Source: Ligula intestinalis
Taxonomy: Eukaryota; Platyhelminthes; Cestoda; Diphyllobothriidea; Diphyllobothriidae
NCBI GenBank assembly: GCA_036362985.1
Contig: JAYGXS010000001.1
Coordinates: 44,549,340-44,613,339 of the forward strand
DNA length: 64,000 nt
Reading direction: 5' to 3'
The position numbers were made by a program, and so were the translations under genes. The stretch's first letter is position 1. Every line of letters starts with the position of its first letter. Positions 10,801-21,712 of this stretch are shown here, piece by piece. Under the pieces are notes generated by a model. It was not told the DNA's origin. It did no database searches and was given only the letters and a program-made list of their open reading frames with translations.

Positions 10801-13377
10801 AAAAATATTAAATTCAATAAGATTACGCTTGCTTTAATAGACCTGAATAAAATAATATTCGATCAACATGAACTTCTGTTGTGCGAGTTACGAATGCCAA
10901 TTAAAGTCAATTTGACCTTAGTTGGCGGAATTCAAAGAAAATGGAAATGTGCTCCCCTTATGGTCAAATTTACCGAAAACTTCAAATTTGGGCTATTGAA
11001 CATGAAAAATTAGTCATTTTTTATCATAATTCAACGGGATTTTTGGGGGCTCTCTGATTAGTCCTGTTCTTTTTATTTACATTTAAGTACTCAATGTTTC
11101 CAAACCTAATGAAAAAAGGTGAACTTCACAGAAGCTGCCGAAACTGTTGGACGTCCTACCTATATCGCTTGAATACCAAACACTGGCTTAAATATTTTGA
11201 ACGAAGATAAGCAGATTTTGGCTTAATCCCGTCAAATGTGCATATGCCCACCAGTGCCTAAGAATTTCTTATCATGAAATCGTTAGTTTTCCATATTATG
11301 CATATCATAAGATAATTAATTTGGCCACATTTCTTTGTGATTATTTCTGGTGCTTCGGGGTTTCACAATATTCGCTGTCAAATTGTTTGCTTGTTGTTAT
11401 GTTATATAACGGCTTCGAATAAGCAGCGTACTAGATAAAGACTTTTAATTTTGACGTTTTTTGTTATTTATTTAACTGCATCACCAATGTTACCTACATC
11501 AAAACATAATTTTGTTGCAGAACTCATCTCAGTTACATTTTAAGCATAAAACCAGCAACTTTAGTGATCCTAATGTAAAGCATGTTGGTCTTCTGCGCTA
11601 AAAAGGTTGCTATCGAACGCGTGGTATGTATATGATGATAATTATTCCTTAGATTTTTGCCAACACTTTCCCACGAACGACCATTAATGTCTTAAATTTG
11701 CCGATTAGAATTCTTAAGCTAGTTATAATCTATACTATTTCGACTTAAAGTCAGTGTTTTCAAAGTGCTGTATATCCACGCAGTATAAAAAGTTTCTTTT
11801 TTTCAACCGATGGAAAATATAACTTCCAACTCCAATTTAATTCTTAAATCTAAAACGACTTTTCATTAAAATGCTGTGCAAATAGTATTTGTGTAACCAC
11901 TGCTGCCCAGTGAGTGGTTTTCAATCCTTCAAACATGGCTTAAATAACCTTGTCTATTAAGCGAGAGATATAGTACCTTCCACACAATTATAGTTTCCCA
12001 ATTTGCAAATTCTATTCTCTTTGATGAAACGGTTTCACTTTTCTGCTGTGCCTAGTATAGCTTGATAAGTTAGTTGACTTCAAGCGGTAGAATGTAGCAT
12101 ATAGTACTGATTTTGCACGCTCCTTTGTTTTCTCAGCATTGTTAGCTATGTTGGTCTCAGAAATATATTTCCTGCACGTTTCTTTATCTGATCAATAGGC
12201 AACATAGCTTTTCTAGAAACACGTTATTTTTCAAAATTGGTCATACCTCAACCCAAACGAAAAGAATTATTATTCTTCCTACCATCGACATAAAATCCAT
12301 CTTCTTCTAGTGCAACAATTTGCAAACTTGATTTAAATATTTTCTGTGTTGCACTTTAATAAACATAACAATATTTAACGGTAAAATTTTGTAGATCACG
12401 TTGATAAATTTTAGTGACTGGTCACAATTATTTTCCAGTTTCTGCTTTATATCTAATTAGCAAGATCTCTGTTGAAACTGGCACCTTAATATTTTGTCTA
12501 ACTCAGTTATTTATCGTTAATCAACAAAATTAAGGATAAACTTCTAAAAACATTGAACCATTCGAAACATTTGAGCTACTTTTGCATTCTTGTAAAAAAA
12601 CTGCTCTGTGAAATCCTTTGCATGCAGGCTGAAAATGTTCAATGTTGAGCATCCTTTCGAATGCAACTGAAAACATGCAGTAATAGTCCAGTTAAGTGAT
12701 CATAATGCTTCCTTCTCTTTGCAGCCTACTTATTTCTTATAAGCAAGCATGTGGTATTTAAAGATTTATTATCCACAGTTTGTAAGTTGAGGCAGTCCAT
12801 CCACATTTAACATGGATCCCTAAGTAAATCTTGAGTGGTTAAGTTTAACCAATTTACTTACACTTTTCTATTGCATTTTGGCTTCTTCGGTCTTAGTTTT
12901 TTCGATTTAGTTTAATGGCTAGTCTACGTTCTTTAGATTACCTTTCTTAATTTGTGTATAAAATTTTTGATACATTTTTTACTTTATTTTTAGATTTAAT
13001 AGTGACATGCGTTTTTTTTTTAAGGTTAGCATTTTTATCAGCATAGTCAGTTTACGTTTAGTAATTTACATCTTTTTTTACTTAGTTTTGGCTTTGGTTC
13101 TTGGCTTACCTGTAAGTATTATTGATTTTATTAAAATTTTATATCATTTGTTAAAATTTTATTAACTTTTGATGCCATAATTTATTCCCCTTTACTTACC
13201 TTTGCTTAGTTTTATGTAACTTTTAATTTTGTTCTACATTTATTATTGCCATGCTGTTTTCACAGTATTTTATACTTTACTTTACTCCTTCAAAAAATCC
13301 CAGTTCGCTGTGTTTTTCTGCAAATTTGGACATATGCACATCACAGGTGTTGCGGAATTCTTTGTTCTGAGTGGTTG
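7885..13377. other. Long AT-rich region without recognisable genes
   Basis: About 5.5 kb with only very short open frames (the longest is 61 codons) and no motif I can name. 12.8-13.3 kb is especially T-rich. I see no repeat longer than a few tens of bases by eye. Confidence 0.5.
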
Positions 13378-13507
13378 TCGTAATAGAAGCGAAAATTCGA
13401 TTCTCAGGTGGTAAGTCAGAAGGAAAACGGGCATTCACTGGGGGACATTTATTTGTGATCTGACGTTTTGGATAGTTATTCCGTCTATCTACAGAGAGTT
13501 AATACTC
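13378..13507 (-). repeat. 3' LTR-like repeat of copy E
   Basis: Shares with 16364-16501 the blocks AGGTGGTAAGTCAGAAGGA, TTCACNGGG, TTATTTGTGATCTGA and GGATAGTTAT, in the same orientation. The hammerhead-like core of this copy is degenerate: the minus strand reads CTGTAGA and AAAA where the 5' copy reads CTGAAGA and GAAA. Confidence 0.8.
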
Positions 13508-13849
13508 TGACTCCCAGCTCTCGCTGTATGTCGCTCCTTTCGTGCCCGGGCATAGTCTGCCAGTCCAGCTTGAGCCGCTCTGCAAAGGTCACGTCTGTGG
13601 GTGGTAACGGCTTGCCGTACCAGCCGCCTAGTGACCGTCGATCGCGCTCCACCCTGCGTCGTGACTGTCTGCACCTAGGGTGTCAGTGTTTGTTTCCCTT
13701 CCCCCACCTCACCGTCGCCTGTGTCCTGGTAACCGCTAGCCGCATCCGCAGTCTGGTAACCTTCCCCTCTCTGTGCTCTGCGTTCAAGCTGCCTGCAGCC
13801 GGGGCGTCAGTGTTTGTTTGGCTTCGCCCGCCTCGCCATAGCCGGTCGC
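13508..13849 (-). repeat. GC-rich 3' untranslated tract of copy E with tandem units
   Basis: Lies between the endonuclease stop and the 3' repeat. It is rich in C and CpG on the plus strand, and contains GTCAGTGTTTGTTT twice, about 127 bp apart (near 13681 and 13808), each followed by a CCTTCCCCC/CTTCGCCCG-type block: a degenerate two-unit tandem. The 132-codon plus-strand frame across it is not credible as a protein. Confidence 0.55.
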
Positions 13850-15932
13850 CTAGATACGTTGGTTGAGTGGATCACTGGTCGAGGTCCCCGATTGTTCCGT
13901 GTCGTGACTATTCTTGACTAAGAATGCTCTTAACACAACATGGGGGACAAGCAAATTTATGGGGCGGTTAACCGAACAGTCGGTCGACATCCAAGCTTCT
14001 TTAATATTTCTTGATATGTGATCGTCACCTCAGCCCACAATTTCGACGGCGTTAAAATTGAAGACGTGCCCCATGTACTCAGCATGAGTAACTACCTCCA
14101 ATTTTGGGGCCAGCCCTCTTACCACCAGCTTATGTGCGTGCATTCTCGTTTGAAGCTGCTGGCCGGTTTCTTCAACGTAGTCGCACCTCTCACAACTGCA
14201 TTGAAGTCGGTATACAACGCCCGATTTTTCTTGTTCCCGTATAGGGTCTTTTCGCCGCATTGCTTGTTGCCGGATTGTGGCAGCGGGCCTGTGGGCTACT
14301 CCTATTCTGAGAGGTGCGAGAGATCGAGCCACAGTTTCAGAGACCCCTTTCATGTACGGAATGCTTCGCCATGACTTCGGTGGGCAAAGCTCCTTGGTCC
14401 GTGGTTTTACTAGCATACAACTTTGTTCAGTGAACGCTCGTGGATAGCCGTTGGCTCTGAAAAGCTCCTGGAGCAGCTTTTCTGTGTCTCGTTAGCGGCC
14501 GGCGTGCTGCATGCGGTGGTATACCGTACGTATGTAAGTTCACTTCTGTTGCACAGGGGGATTGTTATTCTAACTCAATCTTTGCGAAGTGTTTGTAAGT
14601 TTACGATAGACAAAAGTCACGATTTTGCCGTCCGGTTTGCGGCAGACGAGAAAGTCAAAGAACGGAAGTCAGCCCTCCACTTCTTTTTCCATCGTGAACA
14701 GTAGATCGGGAAAAAAAGAGAGTGCAATTGGCCTTTGCAGTTGTTGATACTACTCTCTTTGATAAAAACAACGGTGTCGTCCACGTAGCGTGCCAAAAAT
14801 GTGGGATCGTACTCTTCGAACAGCCGTCTCTCAAGTTTTTGCAGTACCACCTCGAGAAATGAGCCCGGAGAACAGGGATCCTATTGAGATGCCTTTTATT
14901 TGCTTGTATGTGGTTTTTTCGAAGGTAAAGAAGGTCTTGAGACAGTGCTCTGTGAGTCCTATGTATTTTTGAATTGTGGGCTGACCTTCTCTCTCCTCGT
15001 TATTCTGTCGTAGATTGTCCCGAATAGTATTGACAGCTAGGACCTGTGGTATGGATGTGAAGAGTGAGATGAAATTGAATGACGCCATCTATTCACTGGG
15101 TTCAACTGTGACCGTTTTGACTATATCTAGAAATTGTTCTCCCGAGTGAACTGTCGTTTGTGAGCCCGCCGTAAGGAACTTAAGCTGCCGTAATAGCCAG
15201 TTTGCGAATCCGTACGTTGGCGTGCCTCGGAGAAAGACGACGGGCCGCAGGGGTACGTCTGGTTCGTGTTCTTTTAGGAGACCGATGAACCGTGCCATGG
15301 TTGCTTTGGTGGGCTTTGCTATGTACCAATCCTTGATGGTGATGACCTTTTCTATGCCAATACAAGCGAATGTCCTAGTCCCAAGAACAAATTGAGAAGA
15401 AGACGACTCGATCACTGGGACAATATTTTTATTCGCCTGTCGTTTCGATATCCGTCGCTTACACTATCTGCTATTGTTCTCTAACTATGTCTTTGATGAC
15501 GAATTTGCAACGCATATAAAACGTTAGGTGAATAAATGTTTATTCCCAGCGATCGAGTTGTCTTCGTCCCGACCTTTTCTTTTTTATTCAATCCAGGGTT
15601 TTGCCCATTTTTTTCAGCAGTGATTTTGGGCCAGTGGTGATACTGACTTTGTAAGACTCTCGACCATTGAGGAGCGTCCAAATTTTGTTTTTATTGTCAA
15701 TTTTATGGAGCACAACTAAGGGCCTTTTGTTCTTCTTCTATGAGCGAATCGGTTTTTCACTGTGACATGACAAGAGAGGTAACCTGATGACACAGAAGGC
15801 CCAACGTCTCGTCTGTGACGCCGGTTTGGCGTAGTACTGACTCGAAGCAGGCAATATAGCTGCCCAGATCAGCATCGGTTGTGTAGAATCCAAATCCCCG
15901 TTGCAGGACTTTTGTCTGAACCTTGATAGGCC
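13850..15932 (-). pseudogene. PLE polyprotein of copy E (N-terminal region, RT, GIY-YIG endonuclease)
   Basis: Reading leftward: an N-terminal block (KVLQRGFGFYTTDADLGSYI, near 15870-15930); SLIEEEQKALS; VVLHKIDNKNKIWTLLN, the counterpart of the conserved TVVLDKxDY block; then KKEKV at the K insertion. The RT resumes as EKVITIKDWY and ATMARFIG, LRPVVFLRGTPTYG. Motif A reads SFNFISLFTSIP, so the catalytic Asp is replaced by Asn; a TAG (15089-15091) lies four codons before it. After a shift near 14850 come LEKRLFEEY-like sequence and YVDD (14776-14787). The connector (SIPYMKGVSE, VAHRPAATIR) and endonuclease (QCSCERCDYVEETG) follow. TGA near 14030 interrupts it before DHISRNIKEAWMSTDCSVNR and the final TAG at 13850-13852. 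Non-functional. Confidence 0.85.
15344..15580. mobile_element. Foldback element K inserted in copy E, with 10-bp target duplication
   Basis: GACCTTTTCT occurs at 15344-15353 and again at 15571-15580, bracketing a 217-bp insert. Removing the insert and one repeat joins the PLE RT reading exactly in codon phase (KKEKV to VITIKDWY). The insert carries imperfect inverted arms (15398-15445 and 15521-15566) with the shared block CTCGATC-CTGGGA. Its plus strand near 15492-15531 reads TTGATGA, then AAAACGTTAGGTGAATAAA, a degenerate version of the hammerhead plus tail seen in other PLE ends here. It has no coding sequence. I infer a PLE-derived miniature insertion; the GT and AG at its edges would also allow an intron reading. 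Confidence 0.65.
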
Positions 15933-16363
15933 ATTTTTACGAGAGGTTGTATGCTAACTTTTGCTCGGTCTCCGGATGTTGTGCGGTCTGAAGTGTCCTG
16001 AACTTTATGGATAAGTCCGCATCTCTTCTCACACGCTTCTGTCATCCCAAGGATGACAAACAGTTGTCTAATGTGATGGCGATTTCTTCACTGCAGTGGC
16101 GACGGAAAGGCATCCTAAAGTTGTCACAACTCCCTGCCTATTTCTGAAACTTAATGTGATAATCTCCTATGAGGATTCTGGTCAGTCACCGACCGTGTTG
16201 GAACATCGTTTGTCCCGCCAACTCTGTGTTGACAGGAGGCTTGTAGGATATGCATTTTGACATTGTGTAGTTGGCAAGACATCTGTGCATAAGTCGAAGT
16301 CTGACGCAGGACTGTTTTTTGACAGCGACCAGTCAGTTGAAACGCTTCGCGCCCGTCGCTCAC

Positions 16364-16501
16364 CGTAACAGTAGTGAAAATCCGATTCCCAGGTGGTAAG
16401 TCAGAAGGACAAAAGGCGTTCACCGGGAGAGTTTTATTTGTGATCTGAGGTTTCGGATAGTTATCTCGTCTATCCATCTTCAGAGGTTGAATACTCTGGC
16501 T
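16364..16501 (-). repeat. 5' LTR-like repeat of copy E
   Basis: Direct repeat partner of 13378-13507. The two diverge beyond AATACTCTG on the 5' side. A minus-strand frame from 16477 to 16151 starts in this repeat, but its product is not recognisable and may be 5' leader. Confidence 0.8.
16430..16500 (-). ncRNA. Hammerhead-ribozyme-like motif in the 5' repeat of copy E
   Basis: Minus strand: core CTGAAGA (16483-16477), an extra T, stem II GGATAG paired perfectly with CTATCC (16475-16470 with 16460-16455), GAAA (16454-16451), then CCTC and AGATCACAAATAAA. Stem III would be at most two pairs (the 3' copy has ACGT here, which pairs; this copy has ACCT). Stem I closes with CT/AG beside the core. 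The perfect 6-bp stem II between an intact CUGANGA and GAAA is the strongest single piece of evidence. Confidence 0.65.
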
Positions 16502-18610
16502 ACTGGCACTCCTTATATTCCACTTCTTTCATCGGATATCGGGGTTTATTGGTTGTATTTTCCTCTGTATTGATGACGCGTATTTTTGTGTCCAAAAAGT
16601 TTTTTTATTTAAAACTTTTCGGATCGCCGAAAATGACTGCTACTGAGTATTTATGCGCGTTGCCCTTAGGAGAAAATCCAAGGGTTTTGGTAATTGCAAA
16701 GCTTCTGCTAGAAGATCGTTTTAGACATGTCGCGCGAAATGTTTAGTGCGCCTCTGTAAACGCAAAAAACTCTTGATTGCATGAATAGAGCAAACATACC
16801 TCTTTGAGCTTCATAATGAACAAATATTCATGTGTATTTTGGGATTGTGCAGTGAAAATGCAGAAATATACATCGGTAGTTACATCTGCAATATGTTTTC
16901 CTCCACGTAAACATGCACTCAGCCAACAAAACTCAAAACAAATACTCTGAAGTGTCATCTGATCAAACGAATATAATTGTTATTCTGCTTTAATGTTTAT
17001 TTGCTATTAGCAATGCATCCATACATATTAGCTTTTGTCAATAGCAGTTTGTACTCAATAACGTTACGAATGAACAAAACAGCAACGAATATTATTTCGA
17101 CAAAAAGATTACATTTAACGCAAGTTTATATTAAACCAAAATAGGACACAGATTTGATTATAAGTTCGCTAAGAAATATCAGGTTGGAACATACTTCTAC
17201 CTTTAAAGATATTTAAATTCTATTTAAATTTGTCCTGCAAATAATAAATAATTGTAGTCTGAGCTCCAACTGAGGATCCTTATTAATGCACAGTGTCAGG
17301 CACAAATAAAACAGAGAGAAGAAATTAAATTTGTTAGACGCATAAACGCTCCAGTTAAAAGTCCACCTTGGATAGGATAAACAAATTCATTACTCCGCCT
17401 TCCACTTCGTCCATCATGATTTTTTTCATTTTAGAAATTGTCATATCAAATCTTCTACCTCCTACCTGGGGCTTTAATTTGTTTACTTAATTTAGGGTTG
17501 AAAGAATTTTATTTTGAAATGTATGGTGCTGTTACTAGTAACAACAGCTTCCCGTTTGCAAATGTTCTGATGAACTCAAGCAAATTTTATGCTCTATTTA
17601 AAATGCATTTTTCAGTAGTACGTCAAATTAAAAAAAGCTTACCCTTTTGGCACAAAATGAAGGGTTACAAAGCTAACCGGTATTTGCAATACTTGAGGTC
17701 CATCTGTTGCTAATACTAATTGAGATTTGCTTTTTTTATTTCTCTATAACATCAGGCTCAACACTTGCCTTAGTAGTCCCTACCAATTACTTAATGTACT
17801 CCATTAAATAGGCTGCAATTAAAAATGCTTGAAATTTAGATTTTCGGTTTAAGCCACCCTTCAGAAACTGTAATAATTAAACAACAAGCAGTGGCAACAA
17901 ACGATTATAGTTAACATATGGTTGCTTCTGCGCAATGCTGAAAAGGTATTATTAGCAATTCATCTGTTAGTGAATTGAATATTTTAAAGCCAAGTCCCTC
18001 ATAAGTTGTTTGTGGAACTTGTACCAATAGAGTAAATCATTGAACCGGAAGGAAGCAAAGCCTACAAAAATATTATAACTGATTGACAAACAAAGATAAC
18101 AAATAGGTGTTGTGGCGTTTTTTATGTCCATCACACAGTTTTATTCCTTTGAACATCTAGTTGAGCATAATTTAACTAATTTGGTTCAGTTAAGATCAGA
18201 AACTGTTTATTTATTGTAATACTTATGCTAAACCTCCATTGTAAATTTGGACATGGTGGACAACAGTCGAAAATCGCTGATAAAAAATTTTAGTGAGCAT
18301 TCTAAGAAACAACCGCGTAAATCTGTGCATGTTTCATACCATGTTACGGTTTCGTAGGATTACGGATTCTGGACAAAATCCGAGGCTGGAAAACAAAATT
18401 CTTGTTTCAATGAGTGCGTCTTCTTTTTTTTGTTCTGACATTCCTGCTTTCAGCGATTGCAACCGATTTTGTAAACTGAACATATAACTTCTGCTGAAGT
18501 CGCAGAAAATGATGGAGCAGTTTTCTTATGCACTAGTTGAAAAAAGTGAAATAATATAAGCCCCTACCTACGTTAATTATTTACAACCAGTAATTGAAAC
18601 CCTCGATCAT
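16502..18610. other. AT-rich region without recognisable genes
   Basis: Short frames only (up to 91 codons at 17438-17713), without motifs. No repeat or RNA gene seen. Confidence 0.5.
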
Positions 18611-18964
18611 TTAGCTTTTTGCAGCAGACTTGCGCCTACAACTATCCAATAGCATATAAATTACCTGTGGAAGGACGCGTATAAGCATCCTTTTACTTTG
18701 CCTTGCGATAGGTAAAGAGTGCAGAGCCTTGAATTGCCTTACGTACTTATCTAGATAACTTAAGTTATTAGGGCAGAACCCTACCTCTGCCATCTTCAGA
18801 CCCGCTTCCATCTGGGAAGGAAAGAAATGGAAAGCCAGGTGGGAGCAGTTGTACATTCTGCACAGAGGTAGGGGGATAGGTTGGAGGAAATAGACACTTG
18901 GATGAATGCACGACCACCCGTGAGCAAGATTACGTTCAAAGTATTTGATCGCAGCAGTCGTCAC
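18611..18964 (-). pseudogene. Possible MULE-type transposase fragment
   Basis: A 117-codon frame reads NCSHLAFHFFPSQMEAGLKM, then a Gly-rich turn, KYVRQFKALHSLPI. This resembles the part of Mutator-like transposases where a Cys-x-FHF-x-Q block after the second catalytic Asp leads to a conserved FxALxFLP segment. The upstream TTAAIKYFE would fit the stretch just after that Asp, but a region between them (about 35 residues) does not fit, and no catalytic triad can be shown. The frame ends with a basic SCRRKSAAKS tail. I name this family only tentatively; an unrelated or chance frame is possible. Confidence 0.28.
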
Positions 18965-21172
18965 ATTGAGACCCTAAGTCGGTCATAATTGAAAGCGATT
19001 AACCTGACAAAACTGGGGTAGGCAAACACTGGTGCATGCACACTTGTTTGCAGCCGCAAAAGTCGATAGGTTGACCCTTGCACTCTGCGTTGGTCAACTG
19101 CATGTTCTTGCAAGATCACACTTTCAAGTACACAAGGAAAATGGTCAGCGGAGGGCAATATTGCAGTATTATATGTTGACCTATGGATCGACTAATCAGT
19201 GGGTCCTGGTAAAGTACAAAGCCAGCAAGCAAAAACGACTGCTGCGAAAAAATGTGAAATTAACATAGGCAGAAAATGCGATCATGTGAACCTTAATTTG
19301 CCTGATGTTTTGGATTCTCTATCGAAAACATCATCAGATAGAGTCACAGATAGAACGCAAGATTCGTATCATCAATAGTTCGTGGTGACCACGCGACCAC
19401 ATGTGTATCGCCACCAGACCATCATCCATGTTGGATGCTGTTGTAGTAAATGAGTGCTAATTTGACTTTCTGTCACTAAAAGCCTTCATGAACTGCGCCC
19501 GTCCAACGTGACTGATTCCTTTGCTCAGCCAAATCCAAGCACATACAATAAGAACGGAAGCACATTGCGTGTATTGATTGATTACGGGTGTGAGAACTAT
19601 GACTCGAATAGCTCGCGGCTGACGTGCTTGGTACCTTTTGTGAGAACTTAGGCCTCGTAAAGCATTCACAGGGTTCACAAAAATAATATGCTGCCGAAAT
19701 TTTCCATACAAACCTTCGCTCAACACAGTCCTGACGCGACGCGCAGAACTTCACTAGGGCAGAAAAATAATCCAAATACTCATTTGAAACTATCACTCGG
19801 ATCTTTACAAATACAGTCTGAGGCTTGGCAAATACAAAATGATGCGAGGTGATGAGCGAAAAATATGCAAAACTACCTCAACAGGGGTTACGCAAATGGA
19901 AAGATAAATAGAGAGCTATACGAAAAGCGGTAATAGGAATCATGTTTTGAACTTTAACAAAAATCATCCGATCCCTCACAAACGTGGTTGCTTATGGTCG
20001 CTGTACCGGCCCATTGAGACGCAATGCCATAAATCGGATGGCATGGTTGCTGAATTTAAATATGTGCGATGGATACTGACAGTGGATGGCTACCCGAGCA
20101 ACTATGCTAACTAGCGTATACGCAAACGAGATGAGATGCCCAATCTAATCGGCCCAAAATACTTGTGAAGTATTCCGTTCGTGAAGTACGTTTCGGAAGT
20201 CGTCAGCATAAAAGGCCGACTTGTATCAGTGTTTAGCGCGCTGTGAAAGTTTAAAGGTGCGCTTGCGTGTTTATAGTGAGGAGTATGCGCTTATTAGCTT
20301 GGTCCTGGAGCCCCCAAATTCGACCTCACTCTTTTGCCCTGCCCCTGTACCAATCCACTGACAGAGTTTCTCAGATACCTGATGCCCAGATTGGGTATAG
20401 GTGACATGACCCGACACGTTACGCAAAGACGTAAAACAGGAGGAGCGGGTGTCTGAGCTCTCACCTGTAATACAATTGCATATAAGCCACGCAAAAAGAC
20501 TAAAGGGTATAGGGTTTGAACATAACTAAAAAGGGCCAATTCCAGGCCCTCTGTTGTATCTGGTTCATGTATGGAATGCCCTTACCGAATCGCTCTCAAT
20601 CCGCCGTGATAACGCGTTTCCACACTGCACTTTAACTCAAATCATAGGCTGTGATATCGCGCAACCTTCCGACAGGATAAGGGCTCGACACAGCCATCCT
20701 GATTAGACAGAAATTCAGCTGACATGCTTATCAATCAAGGATACTTTGGGATTAAGCCGACTGTGGTCCAACCTTATTGATCAAGTGCGTTCATAGTTTG
20801 CAATTGAAAAAACATCGTTTTAATTAAGCAATACATGACTATTCTTCTAACGCTGCTTTTGAATTCTCATTTTCATTGAGTAATTGTTGAACGGGCGAGC
20901 ATCGGAACTTGGGAGCGAACGGTTAACGGAATAGTTAGCAGTGGTTTTATCTGTGGTGGCTTTCCACATATGCATATGAATACCCATGTGGACAATTGGA
21001 TCAATGAGATTACGCGATTTTCATGCACAATGCGGATATTTTCGGCAAAAAAGACGCACGTATGCTAGTGATTTTTATAATGCTTCGTCAGCCTCAGCAT
21101 CATGCATTTTCGAATGATCAACCACGCCAGTGCGTCGTGAACATATACAGTGACAGTACAATTTCGAAGTTG
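18965..21172. other. Mixed-composition region, no recognisable genes
   Basis: Composition is less AT-rich than 8-13 kb. Frames of 65-106 codons at 18961-19158, 19457-19726, 19476-19796 and 20294-20539 (all minus) carry no family motif. An imperfect hairpin (CTGATGTTTT against AAAACATCATCAG) lies at 19302-19337. Confidence 0.4.
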
Positions 21173-21712
21173 TTATATTGTTAGTGGTTGTGGTAGCGGT
21201 GGTGAAAATGCTTTTAGTTGTGCCCATATGGATGGAGGATAAGTTGTCAACATGAGCTTACTACGTTCGAATTGGAGCGGATTTCGCAGCCGTAGTTGCA
21301 CTTCCAAACGAATAAGCCCATTTTTGCGTTGTGTGTAGACAGGATGGGTCGTTAAAGCCAGTAAGTGCCTGAGCTCCAGATACTGGCTAGAGAGTCCGAG
21401 TTTAATGAAAACGCTAGTGACTCCCCAGACCGTCTGCTGATTTACGGATGCGATCGCATTCAGGACAGGTTGGTCTTGTATCCTCAATGCTGGTGTAATT
21501 TTGTGAGTGGCATAGACAGTGAAATTTGGTGAGGCGCAAGATTGTTGTAAGTCATAGTCACTGTTCTTACCACATTTGTGAAAAAGATAGATGGAGATTT
21601 TATCCTGCAGAAGCGTCGACTGAAGTTTAACATAAGAGGTTTGTAAACTGTAAGTTGCACTGGCGGGCGCGGGAGGGTTTTTGGAAGTAGGCCTTTGAGA
21701 CATGAGTGTCAC
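21173..21712 (-). CDS. Unrecognised 179-codon open frame
   Basis: The longest frame in the window outside the PLEs. The product is predicted to be soluble, with a Pro/Ser/Ala-rich start, a Leu-rich middle (LGLSSQYLELRHLLALTTH) and a basic stretch (LIRLEVQLRLRN). No signal peptide, membrane segment, zinc finger or transposase motif is visible. It could be an exon, a fragment of an unknown repeat, or a chance opening in less AT-rich sequence. No splice context or neighbouring exon supports it. Confidence 0.18.
   Translation of the reverse strand: MTLMSQRPTSKNPPAPASATYSLQTSYVKLQSTLLQDKISIYLFHKCGKNSDYDLQQSCASPNFTVYATHKITPALRIQDQPVLNAIASVNQQTVWGVTSVFIKLGLSSQYLELRHLLALTTHPVYTQRKNGLIRLEVQLRLRNPLQFERSKLMLTTYPPSIWAQLKAFSPPLPQPLTI

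Larger units (their letters stand above)
13378..16501 (-). mobile_element. Penelope-like element copy E with direct terminal repeats, decayed
   Basis: Minus-strand PLE spanning about 3.1 kb between two similar, same-orientation repeats (13378-13507 and 16364-16501), the LTR-like arrangement known for PLEs. The interior encodes, from right to left, the PLE N-terminal region, RT and the endonuclease, followed by a GC-rich 3' untranslated stretch. A foldback element (K) is inserted in the RT part at 15354-15570. Many stops and frameshifts make this an old copy, and the base composition is clearly more GC-rich than the surroundings. Confidence 0.85.

Noticed and set aside
13468..13866. 132-codon plus-strand frame as a gene
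   Set aside because: It is antisense to the GC-rich UTR of PLE copy E and has no motif.
15344..15580. The K insert as a spliceosomal intron of the PLE
   Set aside because: GT and AG are available at the edges, but the 10-bp direct repeats and internal inverted arms fit a transposon insertion better. Not fully excluded.
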